A stretch of 64,000 nt of DNA from Anaerofilum hominis (GTDB taxonomy: Bacteria; Bacillota; Clostridia; Oscillospirales; Ruminococcaceae). How positions within the stretch are numbered: the stretch's first letter is position 1; each line of letters opens with the position of its first letter. Below are positions 25,124 to 33,767 of the stretch, piece after piece. Where the stretch lies: assembly GCF_014287275.1 (NCBI RefSeq), contig NZ_JACONZ010000001.1, positions 806,001-870,000 on the forward strand, given 5' to 3'. Under the pieces are notes generated by a model. That model was not told the origin of the DNA. It saw nothing but the letters and a program-made list of their open reading frames with translations, and searched no databases. The translations under genes were made by a program, and so were the position numbers.

Positions 25124-27012
25124 TCCAGTGGGTCCTGCGGGTGCGGCGGGGCCGGCGGCAGCTTTCCCCCGTGCAGCAGACGCTGCAGCCGTTCAAACGC
25201 CTGCGGCGAAAGCAGCAGCTGCACAATGATCCAGAGCTTTTGTTTGAAGCCCAGCTTCGCTTTAAAGGCCTGCTCCAACGTCATTTGATAGCGGCGCTCG
25301 TCATAAAAATCTTTGATCCCGCGCATGCGGTATTCGATCAGGTCCGGCTTTTGCTTGCTGGGTGTCTTAAATATCCTCGCAAAGCGCATCGCATATTCTC
25401 TTGCATTCCAATATTCCCGGGTCACATCTGCCCAGGATGCGCAAAAACCACACAGTTTAGAACAGGACTGGGCAGCAAGGGGAAGCAAAAATTCTTCTGC
25501 CGGCAGTTCCGTTTTAAGAGAAGATATTTTTTCCCAGGGAAGGCCGCTCAAAAGCTCAAGGGTTTTTGTCTCCGCAAAAAAGGCGCTTCCCGGCAGCCGC
25601 AGCAGTTCTTCTCCCAAACATTGTTTTCCTATTTCAGCTTCTTTCAATATTTCCACTAAAGGAGAGAGCGTCTTTACCGACAAAGTGTTGAAAAAAGCGT
25701 TTCCCAGTCCTTCCGGAATCGGGGAGAGAACGCTGATCCCGGGCACCTCGCGCAGCATTTTTAAATCTGCTGAAATATCACCCAAGGCCCTAAAATTGCT
25801 GTGAACCAATGACATATCTTGTAGGCTGTCTGGCAGAAAAGTAGGCACAAGCGGTAAATAGCAGCAGTATTGATAGGCTTTTATCTCCTGCCACAGATCT
25901 CGAAACAATCTAAAAAAGCCATTTTTTTCTTCGATCAAGACTTTGGCCTGGGGCAGAAAATCTTCTAGCGCTGCTTTTAATACGCCATCAGTGACCAGAC
26001 AAAAAATCTGTCCCCCCGCCGGGAGAGAACGAGCCGCCGCTGCGGCGTAAGGGAATATCATGGGATCTGACAGCCATAGTACCAGGGCCGTCCGTCCCTG
26101 CTCTGCCGTCCCCGGCCGGGGGCAAAAAGTCGGCGCCAGGGCCGCAGTATATTCCGCACAGGATACTGTCCGCGTTACATTTTGTAAAATGTATTCAGTC
26201 CTGTAAGTTTTAAGCTTATTCAAGTAAAGATAAAGCTCCCAGCTTTCTCCTCCAAAAGGGATGCCAAGGATCGAAGTGCGTGCCGCAAAAAAGCTTTTGC
26301 GTTTCACCAGCGGCGCACGCTTTTCTTTCACCATTTCCACCGGTATCCCCATCAGGGGATAATCCATATAGGGTTCCCACTCACTGCAGTCCAGATAGGG
26401 CTCACCGCAAAATCCAAGATTCTCGAAATATTTAGTGAACTTCACCTCATGAAAACTGACTGCCTCGACATAATCATGGATCGGCGGCAGCCCGCGCCAA
26501 TATTTCCAAAACTCCGGGCTCTGCAGCAGGCTGCTGCGCACTGCGAAAAAATAACTCTGGATATGGGGAGGGATATAGCCGTATTCCACCTTTTCCCACA
26601 TAGTGCCGGTGAGGTCGGCCTGCAGGCCCTTGTGCCGGGTCATTCCCCAAAAATCCAGATCGCGCGCGCCCATTGCGCTGAACATTTCTTCGAGCGGATA
26701 GAGGGGGCCAAACACGGTCTGGTTGAAAAACAGAACTTCGTCGGCGCCGCGCGCCCTCTCTTCCAGATGAAAGAGGCCCTCTTTATACCCGGTGACGTCC
26801 AGGCCCTCGTTGGGGCGGCAGAGGATCTCGTCTGAGACTGCGGCCAGCTTTTGCCGGCCCTCTGCCGTCAGCTCCCCGTTGACCACGCAGAGCAGATAGG
26901 CACAGTGTTCCCGCACAGCCCCCACCAGAATCGGGATATAATCGTCCACAATGCCGTCCGCATCATAAAAGGCAAAAATACCGACTCTGTCCGGCTTTGA
27001 CAGCAGCTTCAT
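25120..27012 (-). CDS. RgpF-like rhamnan synthesis protein
   Basis: A 630-residue protein whose N-terminal half (about 1-260) matches the RgpF family of rhamnose-glucose polysaccharide synthesis: VGIFAFYDADGIVDDYI, LLCVVNGELTAEG, RPNEGLDVTGYKEGL, QTVFGPLYPLEEMF, DLDFWGMT, and IQSYFFAVRSSLL. The remaining part is not recognised. The ATG at 27012 follows GGAGAGGAGG. The central section of the gene (about 25.3-26.5 kb) is clearly lower in GC than both ends, suggesting mosaic origin. It lies between a GT2 gene and the GT-C-like gene in a minus-strand operon. Transfer of a rhamnose or related sugar is inferred. Confidence 0.8.
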   Translation of the reverse strand: MKLLSKPDRVGIFAFYDADGIVDDYIPILVGAVREHCAYLLCVVNGELTAEGRQKLAAVSDEILCRPNEGLDVTGYKEGLFHLEERARGADEVLFFNQTVFGPLYPLEEMFSAMGARDLDFWGMTRHKGLQADLTGTMWEKVEYGYIPPHIQSYFFAVRSSLLQSPEFWKYWRGLPPIHDYVEAVSFHEVKFTKYFENLGFCGEPYLDCSEWEPYMDYPLMGIPVEMVKEKRAPLVKRKSFFAARTSILGIPFGGESWELYLYLNKLKTYRTEYILQNVTRTVSCAEYTAALAPTFCPRPGTAEQGRTALVLWLSDPMIFPYAAAAARSLPAGGQIFCLVTDGVLKAALEDFLPQAKVLIEEKNGFFRLFRDLWQEIKAYQYCCYLPLVPTFLPDSLQDMSLVHSNFRALGDISADLKMLREVPGISVLSPIPEGLGNAFFNTLSVKTLSPLVEILKEAEIGKQCLGEELLRLPGSAFFAETKTLELLSGLPWEKISSLKTELPAEEFLLPLAAQSCSKLCGFCASWADVTREYWNAREYAMRFARIFKTPSKQKPDLIEYRMRGIKDFYDERRYQMTLEQAFKAKLGFKQKLWIIVQLLLSPQAFERLQRLLHGGKLPPAPPHPQDPLD

Positions 27013-27086
27013 GCGCAGCAGCCTCCTCTCCTCAGATAAAATACAGCTTCTGGGGCGGGCCGCACGGCTCCGCCCCGGACATCCGT

Positions 27087-28877
27087 TCAATAGGCGGGCA
27101 ATACCGCGGCCTCGGAAAAATCTTCCATGTCCAGCGTCAGGCTGGGGTTATAAAAGGGGTCGCGCAGCAGGACCTCGCCGTACCGCGCTTTCAGGCGGGC
27201 GCGCTCGCCGTCAAAACGTTCCTTCGCCTCCCCCTTTTTGTCCAGACCCCGGCTTTTGCTCTCGCAGTGATAGGCCTCGGCATAGGGGGTGAAAAGCACG
27301 CTGTAGCCCGCGCCGCGCAGCCGCAGGCAAAAGTCCACATCGTTGAACGCCACGGTGAACCCCTCGTCCAGCCCGCCCACCTCATCAAAGACTGCGGTTT
27401 TGACCATCATCATGGCCGCCGTCACGGCGGATAGGTCCTGCACGGTCGCCAGCCGGAACATATACCCGCTGTGCCCGCGCCTGGCGTACTTATGGCTGTG
27501 CCCGGCATAGCCGCCAAGGCCGGTGATCACGCCCGCGTGCTGAACGGTATCGTCCGGATAGTAGAGCATAGCGCCCACCGCGCCCACGCCTGGCTGCTTT
27601 GCCAGCATCACCATCTGCTCGATCCAGTCCGGCGTGAGGATCTCAATATCATTGTTGAGCAGCACCAGGAATTTGCCCTGCGCCTGTCCGCGGCCGAAAT
27701 TATTGATGGCGGAAAAATTGAACGCGCCCTCATAGCGCGCCACCCTCAGGTTCGCATGCGCGGCCTGCTGCTCCTCGTAATAGCGGAAAGTCGCCTCGTC
27801 CTGCGAGTTGTTTTCAATGACGATGACCTCGAACTTCGGCCAGGTGGTCTTGCCGTAAATACTCTCCAGGCAGCGGGAAAGGTCCTCCACATGGTCCTTG
27901 TTCGGGATCAGGATCGACACCAGCGGCTTTATCCGCAGATCGTACTCCACCTTATAGGTGGACGGAAAACGGCCGTCCACCGCATGTCCCCTGATCTTTT
28001 TCCGGGCCAGGTGCTCGTCGATGGCCCGCTTTGCCGCCTCCGCCACATAGGGTTTGGCCTCCACGCCACTGCTGGTGCTCCCCTCGTGCAGTCGCCAATA
28101 ATACAGCACCTTGGGGATATGGCAGATCTTTTTGGTCTTTTCGGTGAGACGGAAAAAGAGATCGTGGTCCTGGCTACCGTCAAACTCCGCCCTCAGCCCC
28201 CCCACTTTCCAGAACAGCTCTGCTGAAAAAGCGGCGATATGGCAGATATAGTTGCAGTTGGTGAGGTAATAGGGCGCAAAATCCGGCTTGAAATGCCCCA
28301 CCCGGGGGCGCAGGTAATCGCCGGAGAACAGCGCTTCATCGCTGTAGATGAACTGGGCGCCCGAAGCCGCCGCCTGTGCCAGCTCATAGCAGGCGTTGGG
28401 CGACAGGATGTCGTCGTGGTCCGCCAGGGCCAGATAGCTACCGGTGGCCAGGCGCGCGGCCGCATTGGTGTTCTCACTGATGCCGGCATTGCGGTCCAGC
28501 TTTACATATTGGATGCGCGGACTCTTGCAGGCCGAGACGATCTGGCGCACATAGGCGTGCTCGGAATCGCTGGCGTCCGCGAGGCAGAGCTCTGAGTTCT
28601 GATCGGTCTGATAGAGAAAGCTGTTCAAAAACTCTTTGAGGAATTTGGGGTCCGTGTTGTAAAGCGCAGTGCAGATGCTGATCCGGGGCAGGGCCGTGAC
28701 GTCCTCCCGCCGCTGGCGCTCCAGCTCCGCCCGTGCGGGCAGAAAACGCCCCTTTTTGCGGCGCAGCCTGCGGCGCAGAAAGCCGCTCATCTTGCGCAGG
28801 GTAAAGCCGGGGCCATCCTCGCGCACCATTTTAAAAAAAAGCAATACCAGTTCTTTGAACCGTTTGAGACGATGCAT
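27087..28877 (-). CDS. Double-domain GT2 family glycosyltransferase
   Basis: A 596-residue glycosyltransferase with two GT-A domains. The first (about 65-290) has ISICTALYNTDPKFL and the metal motif ADHDD. The second (about 330-560) has VSILIPNKDHVEDL, NNDIE and the acceptor-side VAFNDVDFCLRLR. Such tandem enzymes extend rhamnan or O-antigen-type chains. A positively charged N-terminal helix may attach it to the membrane face. It closely resembles the upstream 621-residue enzyme and is probably an ancient duplicate. It is 74 bp upstream of the RgpF-like gene on the same strand. Confidence 0.9.
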   Translation of the reverse strand: MHRLKRFKELVLLFFKMVREDGPGFTLRKMSGFLRRRLRRKKGRFLPARAELERQRREDVTALPRISICTALYNTDPKFLKEFLNSFLYQTDQNSELCLADASDSEHAYVRQIVSACKSPRIQYVKLDRNAGISENTNAAARLATGSYLALADHDDILSPNACYELAQAAASGAQFIYSDEALFSGDYLRPRVGHFKPDFAPYYLTNCNYICHIAAFSAELFWKVGGLRAEFDGSQDHDLFFRLTEKTKKICHIPKVLYYWRLHEGSTSSGVEAKPYVAEAAKRAIDEHLARKKIRGHAVDGRFPSTYKVEYDLRIKPLVSILIPNKDHVEDLSRCLESIYGKTTWPKFEVIVIENNSQDEATFRYYEEQQAAHANLRVARYEGAFNFSAINNFGRGQAQGKFLVLLNNDIEILTPDWIEQMVMLAKQPGVGAVGAMLYYPDDTVQHAGVITGLGGYAGHSHKYARRGHSGYMFRLATVQDLSAVTAAMMMVKTAVFDEVGGLDEGFTVAFNDVDFCLRLRGAGYSVLFTPYAEAYHCESKSRGLDKKGEAKERFDGERARLKARYGEVLLRDPFYNPSLTLDMEDFSEAAVLPAY

Positions 28878-29297
28878 ATGTTCTCCTTACTGGGATAAAT
28901 TACTGAGATAAAATCAGAGGGCCCGGCCGCGGCGCCTTTTGGTCCCGCACGGCAGACCCGCGCGCAGGTCCCTGCCGCGCCCCGCCCTTTGGGCAGCCCG
29001 GGCGCAGACACCCGCGCATAAAAAGCGGCAGCCAGAACAGTCCTGTTCCCGCCCCTCGCTGCGGCGGCCCGGGTAAAAGCCAAGATGGGGGCAGGCCGCG
29101 CCGTCCCCGCGGACGGCGGCATGACAGAGGGGCAACGCCCGTGTCCGCAAACAGATCATTGGGAACAGATCGTTTCGCTCCGTGCGGTCCTCATCGCCCC
29201 GCAGCAAAAGGCTTCCTTTTGACAGCCGTGGCCACAGGGCGCACAGGGCCGCCCTCCAGCCTGCGTCCCGGCCGAAAAGCAGCCCGCGGCTGTTTTT
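28878..29297. other. Intergenic gap inside the polysaccharide cluster
   Basis: A 420-bp gap between the two GT2 genes, unusual in an otherwise tightly packed cluster. A short CAGCC/GGCTG hairpin next to a T-run (about 29281-29300) may attenuate minus-strand transcription. No gene is seen. Confidence 0.4.
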
Positions 29298-31163
29298 TTA
29301 TTTGTACCCGTAATTCTCGTACAGCAATGTGAAATGGGGGTTGTAATAAGGGTCGCCGTCCCGCAGCAGCGCGGCGTATTTTTCACAAAAGCGCTGGCGC
29401 TCCCCCGCGTAGCGGCGCGCGTTGGGGCCCTGGGTGTCCAGGCCGCGGCTCTTGCTCTCATAGTGATAAGCCTCCGCGTAGGGGGTGAAGATATTGAGAT
29501 AGCCCCGCTCCCGCAGCCGCAGACAAAAGTCCACGTCGTTGTAGCTGACTGCAAAGTTTTTTTCATCCAGACCGCCCAGCTCGCGGTAGAGCGAGGCTTT
29601 CACCATCAGGCAGGCCCCGGTCACCGCGCTCATGTTCTGGGCGGTGGACAGGCGGTACAGATCGCCGCGGTTGTCCCGCGGCAGGCCCTTGTGGCTGTGC
29701 CCGGCACTGCCGCCCAAACCGATAAACACCCCTGCGTGCTGGATCTTGTCGTCCGGGTAATAGAGCTTCGCCCCCACTGCGCCCACGTCCTCCCGCTGGG
29801 AGAACATCAGCAGTTCGGGGATAAAACCGTCCGACAGCAGCTCGATATCGTTATTCAGCAGCAGCAGCTGTTCCCCTTTTGCCTCGCGCGCACCCAGATT
29901 GTTGACCGCGGCAAAGTTGAACGGCCCGGTATAGGTCACCAGCCGGCAGCGGCCGTATTTCGGCAGCTCATTTTTGTAAAACTCGAAGGTCGCGGCCTCG
30001 GTGGAGTTGTTCTCCAGCACCAGGATCTCCATCTCGTCATAGCCCGCCTTTGCGGCAAGGCTGTCCAGACAGCGGCGCAGATCCTCCACATGGTCCTTGT
30101 TGGGGATGAGCACCGAGACCAGCGGGTGCGCGGCAAGGGCATACCGCACCCGGTAGCTGCCCGGGCCGCCCTCCTGGGGCTCCACCTCCCCCGCCAGACC
30201 CAGCCTGTCCAGCTGCGCCTGGATCGCGGCGGCCCCCGCCTCGATGGCATAGGGCTTTGCCGAGATATCACTGGCCGTCGAGTGCGCATGGCTGCGCCAG
30301 ACATAGAGGACTTTGGGGATATGGCAGATCCGCTGCGCGCGCTCGGTCAGCCGCAGGATCAGATCAAAATCCTGCGCGCCGTCGTAGCGCCGGTCCTCCC
30401 CGCCGCCGGCCGCCTGCAGCAGCTGGCGGCTGAAAACGGAAAAATGGGTGATGTAGTTGCAGCCCCGCAGGCTGTCGGGTGAAAAATCAGGTTTAAAGTG
30501 GTATTCCCGCAGCGTCTTCAGGTCCGGCCCCAGTACGATCTCATCGCTGTAGAGAAAGTCCGCCCCCGTCTCTCCGATGGCCCGCGCCATCTCGTACAGC
30601 GCGTTCAGCTGCAGCACGTCGTCGTGGTCCAGCAGGGCCAGATATTCGCCATTGGCCTCCGACAGGCCCAGGTTGGTATTGCCCGCGATGCCCTCGTTCT
30701 TTGCCAGGCGGACATAGTTGACCCGCGCGTCCCGCAGCGATCTGCAGAACTCCCCCACCTCGGGGTGATCCCGGTCGCTCGCGTCCACCAGCACCAGCTC
30801 CAGGTTTTGATAGCTCTGGCGCAGCACGCTGTTCACCATCTGCCGCAGATACAGCGGCGGCGTGTTGTACAGCGGCGCAACGACGCTGATAAGGGGCATG
30901 CGGGGCAGCTTTGCCGCCCGCTGGGCGCGCAGTTCCCGCCGCAGGGGGATATCGGCCCGGTGGCGCCAGTCGTCCCGGCCCAGCATCAGGCCCACCCGGA
31001 ACGAGATCTCGCGCCCGGTGGCCTCTGCGCCCCGGGTGGCAAAGCAGCGCGCGCCGCGGGCGGCCAGCTCCAGCGCCTTTTTGGGGGAAAGGTTGCGCCG
31101 GATGGCTTTGCCCACGCTGTCGCGCTCATCCGCAGCGGTCTTTTTTTCAGGCAAAGCGCTCAT
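29298..31163 (-). CDS. Double-domain GT2 family glycosyltransferase
   Basis: A 621-residue paralog of the next gene. An N-terminal extension of about 95 charged residues precedes the first GT-A domain (ISVVAPLYNTPPLYL, LLDHDD) and the second (VSVLIPNKDHVEDL, LLNNDIELL, VSYNDVDFCLRLR). The ATG at 31163 overlaps the stop of the ABC ATPase gene by 4 bp (ATGA), which fixes the start; a longer frame upstream lies within the ATPase gene. It should act in the cytosol on a lipid-linked glycan before export by the adjacent transporter. Sugar specificity is unknown. Confidence 0.9.
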   Translation of the reverse strand: MSALPEKKTAADERDSVGKAIRRNLSPKKALELAARGARCFATRGAEATGREISFRVGLMLGRDDWRHRADIPLRRELRAQRAAKLPRMPLISVVAPLYNTPPLYLRQMVNSVLRQSYQNLELVLVDASDRDHPEVGEFCRSLRDARVNYVRLAKNEGIAGNTNLGLSEANGEYLALLDHDDVLQLNALYEMARAIGETGADFLYSDEIVLGPDLKTLREYHFKPDFSPDSLRGCNYITHFSVFSRQLLQAAGGGEDRRYDGAQDFDLILRLTERAQRICHIPKVLYVWRSHAHSTASDISAKPYAIEAGAAAIQAQLDRLGLAGEVEPQEGGPGSYRVRYALAAHPLVSVLIPNKDHVEDLRRCLDSLAAKAGYDEMEILVLENNSTEAATFEFYKNELPKYGRCRLVTYTGPFNFAAVNNLGAREAKGEQLLLLNNDIELLSDGFIPELLMFSQREDVGAVGAKLYYPDDKIQHAGVFIGLGGSAGHSHKGLPRDNRGDLYRLSTAQNMSAVTGACLMVKASLYRELGGLDEKNFAVSYNDVDFCLRLRERGYLNIFTPYAEAYHYESKSRGLDTQGPNARRYAGERQRFCEKYAALLRDGDPYYNPHFTLLYENYGYK

Positions 31164-31927
31164 TTCTTCCCTCTCGCTTCCTGCTCGGCAGCCGCGTCGG
31201 GGTCGAGCTCCTTGTAGGCCTCGCACACCTGTTCCACCGGCCCGTCCATCTTGATGCGGCCATGGTCCAGCCAGGCCACCTTGTTGCACAGCCGTTCGAT
31301 CTGCTCGATAGAATGGCTGACGATAAGCACTGTGGTGCCGCCGCTCATCAGCTCTTTCATCCGCTGTTCGCATTTTTTCTGGAACAAAAAGTCCCCCACC
31401 GAGAGGATCTCGTCCGCGATGAGCACGTCCGGCTTGGTGACGGTGGCGATGGCAAATGCGATGCGGGCCACCATGCCGGAGGAATAGTTTTTCAGCGGCA
31501 CGTCGAGAAATTCCCGCAGCTCGCTGAATTCCACGATCTCGTCGAATTTGGAGTCGATAAAAGCGGTCTCCAGCCCCAGTACGGCGCCGTTGAGGTAGAT
31601 GTTCTCGCGGGCGGTGAGGTCCATGTCAAAGCCCGCTCCCAGCTCGATCAGCGGCGCGATGACGCCCCGCACCACGGCGGTGCCGGTCGTGGGCTTGAGC
31701 ACCCCGGCCACGACCTTGAGCAGGGTCGATTTGCCGCTGCCGTTAAGGCCTACCAGCCCGTAGACGTCGCCCCTTTCCACGGTCAGGGAGACGTTTTTCA
31801 AAGCGTAGAACTCCTCAAACTTCAAGGTCCCTTTCGCCTTTTTGATGAAGAATTCCTTGAGGTTGTCCACCCGCTCTTTTGCCATGTTAAAGCGCATCGA
31901 GACGTCGCGCACTTCGATGATATTCAT
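31160..31927 (-). CDS. Polysaccharide ABC exporter, ATP-binding protein (Wzt/TagH-like)
   Basis: A 255-residue ATPase of the polysaccharide/teichoic acid exporter subfamily. Walker A is GLNGSGKST (about 58-66), the signature is NYSSGMVARI, Walker B is VLIADEIL, and the H-loop is IVSHS. The region VIAPLIELGAGFDMDLTARENIYLNG is typical of Wzt/RfbE/TagH. The short C-terminus lacks the carbohydrate-recognition domain of Wzt O9a types, so export need not require a recognised chain end. It pairs with the permease 14 bp upstream. Confidence 0.94.
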   Translation of the reverse strand: MNIIEVRDVSMRFNMAKERVDNLKEFFIKKAKGTLKFEEFYALKNVSLTVERGDVYGLVGLNGSGKSTLLKVVAGVLKPTTGTAVVRGVIAPLIELGAGFDMDLTARENIYLNGAVLGLETAFIDSKFDEIVEFSELREFLDVPLKNYSSGMVARIAFAIATVTKPDVLIADEILSVGDFLFQKKCEQRMKELMSGGTTVLIVSHSIEQIERLCNKVAWLDHGRIKMDGPVEQVCEAYKELDPDAAAEQEARGKK

Positions 31928-31941
31928 ACCGTGATTCCCCT

Positions 31942-32760
31942 TTAAATGTACAGGACAAAGCGGTCCTGGGTTTTTTTGAAGAGCAGCAGGCCCGCCGCCA
32001 GGGACGTCAGCGCCGACGCGCAGGTGCCGATCCAGGCGTTGATGCCCGGCATCTGGCCGTAGATGACAAAGTCGCGGAACATGCTGACAAACCAGTACAT
32101 CGGGTTAAACGGGATAAATTTGAGCGCCCAGGCGGGCAGGATGCTCACATCGTACATAATGGGGGTCAGATACATCAGCGCCGCGACCAACACGCCGTAC
32201 AGGTGCATGATATCGCGGAAGAACACCGTGGCCGAGGCGAGGATCAGCCCCACGCCGAAGTTGAAGAGGAACAGGATGACCATGGGCACCCAGAACAGCA
32301 GCACGGTGACGTGCACCGCCGTGCGGGTGAAGATCATCACGATCACCAGCGCGATCAGGCTGAACAGTGCATTGACAAAGGAAAAGGCGACCTTTTCCAG
32401 CGGAAAGATGTATTTGGGGATGTAGACCTTTTTGATCAGCGGCGCGCTGCCCAGCACACTGCTCATCGCCGTCTGGGTCGCCTCGGAAAAAAAGTTGTAC
32501 ATCAGCTGGCCGGTGAGCAGATAAACGGCAAAGTTGACCTCCACATCTCCCCGGTTCAGCTGGGTCATGTGAAAGATCTGGCTGAACACCACGTACATGA
32601 CCAGCATCATCAGCAGCGGGTTGAGCACGCTCCAGATCAGGCCCAGGGCGCTGCGCCTGTACTTCACCTTGATATCCCGGCTGATAAGATTGTTCAGCAG
32701 GTGGCGATAGCGCCAGAAATCCTTAAAATAGGGCTTCATCTTCTGCATCAGTCGGCCCAC
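31942..32760 (-). CDS. Polysaccharide ABC exporter, permease (Wzm/TagG-like)
   Basis: A 272-residue ABC-2 type permease with six membrane helices and the family signature RRSALGLIWSVLNPLLMMLVMYVVF near the N-terminus and YLTPIMYD near residue 200. An amphipathic N-terminal helix (PYFKDFWRYRHLLNNLISRDIKVKY) precedes it. Its start overlaps the end of rfbC by 13 bp. With the ATPase it should flip a completed lipid-linked glycan across the membrane. Confidence 0.93.
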   Translation of the reverse strand: MGRLMQKMKPYFKDFWRYRHLLNNLISRDIKVKYRRSALGLIWSVLNPLLMMLVMYVVFSQIFHMTQLNRGDVEVNFAVYLLTGQLMYNFFSEATQTAMSSVLGSAPLIKKVYIPKYIFPLEKVAFSFVNALFSLIALVIVMIFTRTAVHVTVLLFWVPMVILFLFNFGVGLILASATVFFRDIMHLYGVLVAALMYLTPIMYDVSILPAWALKFIPFNPMYWFVSMFRDFVIYGQMPGINAWIGTCASALTSLAAGLLLFKKTQDRFVLYI

Positions 32761-33320
32761 CTTTTAAAGTAATCGAAGCTTTGCCGGGCAAAGCCGGGGT
32801 GCTTGCCGTCTTTCTCGCTGGTCAGGGGCGCCACGCCCGCATCCGGCCACTGGACGCCGATGTCAGGGTCGTTCCAGGGGATGCCGCCCTCGTCGCCGGG
32901 GGTGTAGTAGTCGGTGCATTTATAGGTGAATTCGGCCTCGTCGGACAGCACCAGAAACCCGTGGGCGAAACCCTCGGGGATATAGAGCATCTTTTTGTTT
33001 TCCGCCGAGAGCGCGACGCCGGTCCACTTGCCGTAGGCCGGGCTGCCGGGGCGGCAGTCCACCGCCACGTCGAACACCTCGCCCGAGATCACCCGCACCA
33101 GTTTGCCCTGCGGATGCTGTTTCTGAAAGTGCAGGCCCCGCAGCACGCCCCGCGTGCTTTTGGACTGGTTGTCCTGCACGAATTCGCGGTCGATGCCGCC
33201 CTCTGCGAAGTCGCGGCGGGCATAGGTCTCCATAAAATAACCGCGCGGATCCGGGAATACGGTCGGTTCGATGATCACAACGCCGGGAAGCTCTGTCGCA
33301 ATAAAATTGAATTTACCCAT
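32748..33320 (-). CDS. rfbC: dTDP-4-dehydrorhamnose 3,5-epimerase
   Basis: A 190-residue RmlC cupin, the third step of dTDP-L-rhamnose synthesis. Signatures include PDPRGYFMETYARRDF, QDNQSKSTRGVLRGLHFQ, FDVAVDCRPGSPAYG and YIPEGFAHGFLVLSD. It is the first gene of the minus-strand polysaccharide operon, downstream of a recognisable promoter. The other dTDP-rhamnose genes (rfbA, rfbB, rfbD) are not in this window. Its presence suggests the exported polymer contains rhamnose, in agreement with the RgpF-like gene. Confidence 0.95.
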   Translation of the reverse strand: MGKFNFIATELPGVVIIEPTVFPDPRGYFMETYARRDFAEGGIDREFVQDNQSKSTRGVLRGLHFQKQHPQGKLVRVISGEVFDVAVDCRPGSPAYGKWTGVALSAENKKMLYIPEGFAHGFLVLSDEAEFTYKCTDYYTPGDEGGIPWNDPDIGVQWPDAGVAPLTSEKDGKHPGFARQSFDYFKRWAD

Positions 33321-33406
33321 TCTGCTACCTCAAATCACCTTTATTTTGCCCTCTGAAAGGCGAAAAACACGGCAAAACAGCTTTTGCGCGCTTTGATTCA
33401 TTTTGT

Positions 33407-33435
33407 ATTCTACCACAGTTATGGGCAAATTTCCA
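33407..33435 (-). promoter_or_regulatory. Promoter of the polysaccharide operon
   Basis: TGTGGTAGAAT (TAGAAT is the complement of 33407-33412) with a weak -35 TGGAAA 17 bp upstream (complement of 33430-33435). Confidence 0.6.
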
Positions 33436-33637
33436 CTTGAGGGCGCTCTTAATTTTTCTTTTGGCCTGCAGTGGTTTGCAGTTTTTCTCTTTCCGTTTTT
33501 TTATACGCCTGATACGCCTTTCTCCCAGTTTTTCTTTCAGCATCACAAACAGGAGAAAAAGGCCCCGACGTGACAACACCGGACAACAGGGGAACCCGCG
33601 TGTCTTATGCGGGCGGAGCACCGATAATCGCCCCTTG

Positions 33638-33698
33638 TGAAAAAGATCTCCAGTGGGCCTGGAAGCCGAAGCTGACAGCCCCACTGGAGATCCCTTTC
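33638..33698 (-). terminator. Terminator of the nucleoside operon
   Basis: GATCTCCAGTGGG (33645-33657) pairs perfectly with 33680-33692; on the minus strand the stem is followed by T5. It is about 70 bp past the end of the amidohydrolase gene. Confidence 0.8.
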
Positions 33699-33767
33699 AC
33701 GTCTACACAAGACAGGATCATTGCCAAAAACAGGGTTCCGTTGAACGCACACAGCCGTCCTGAATCC

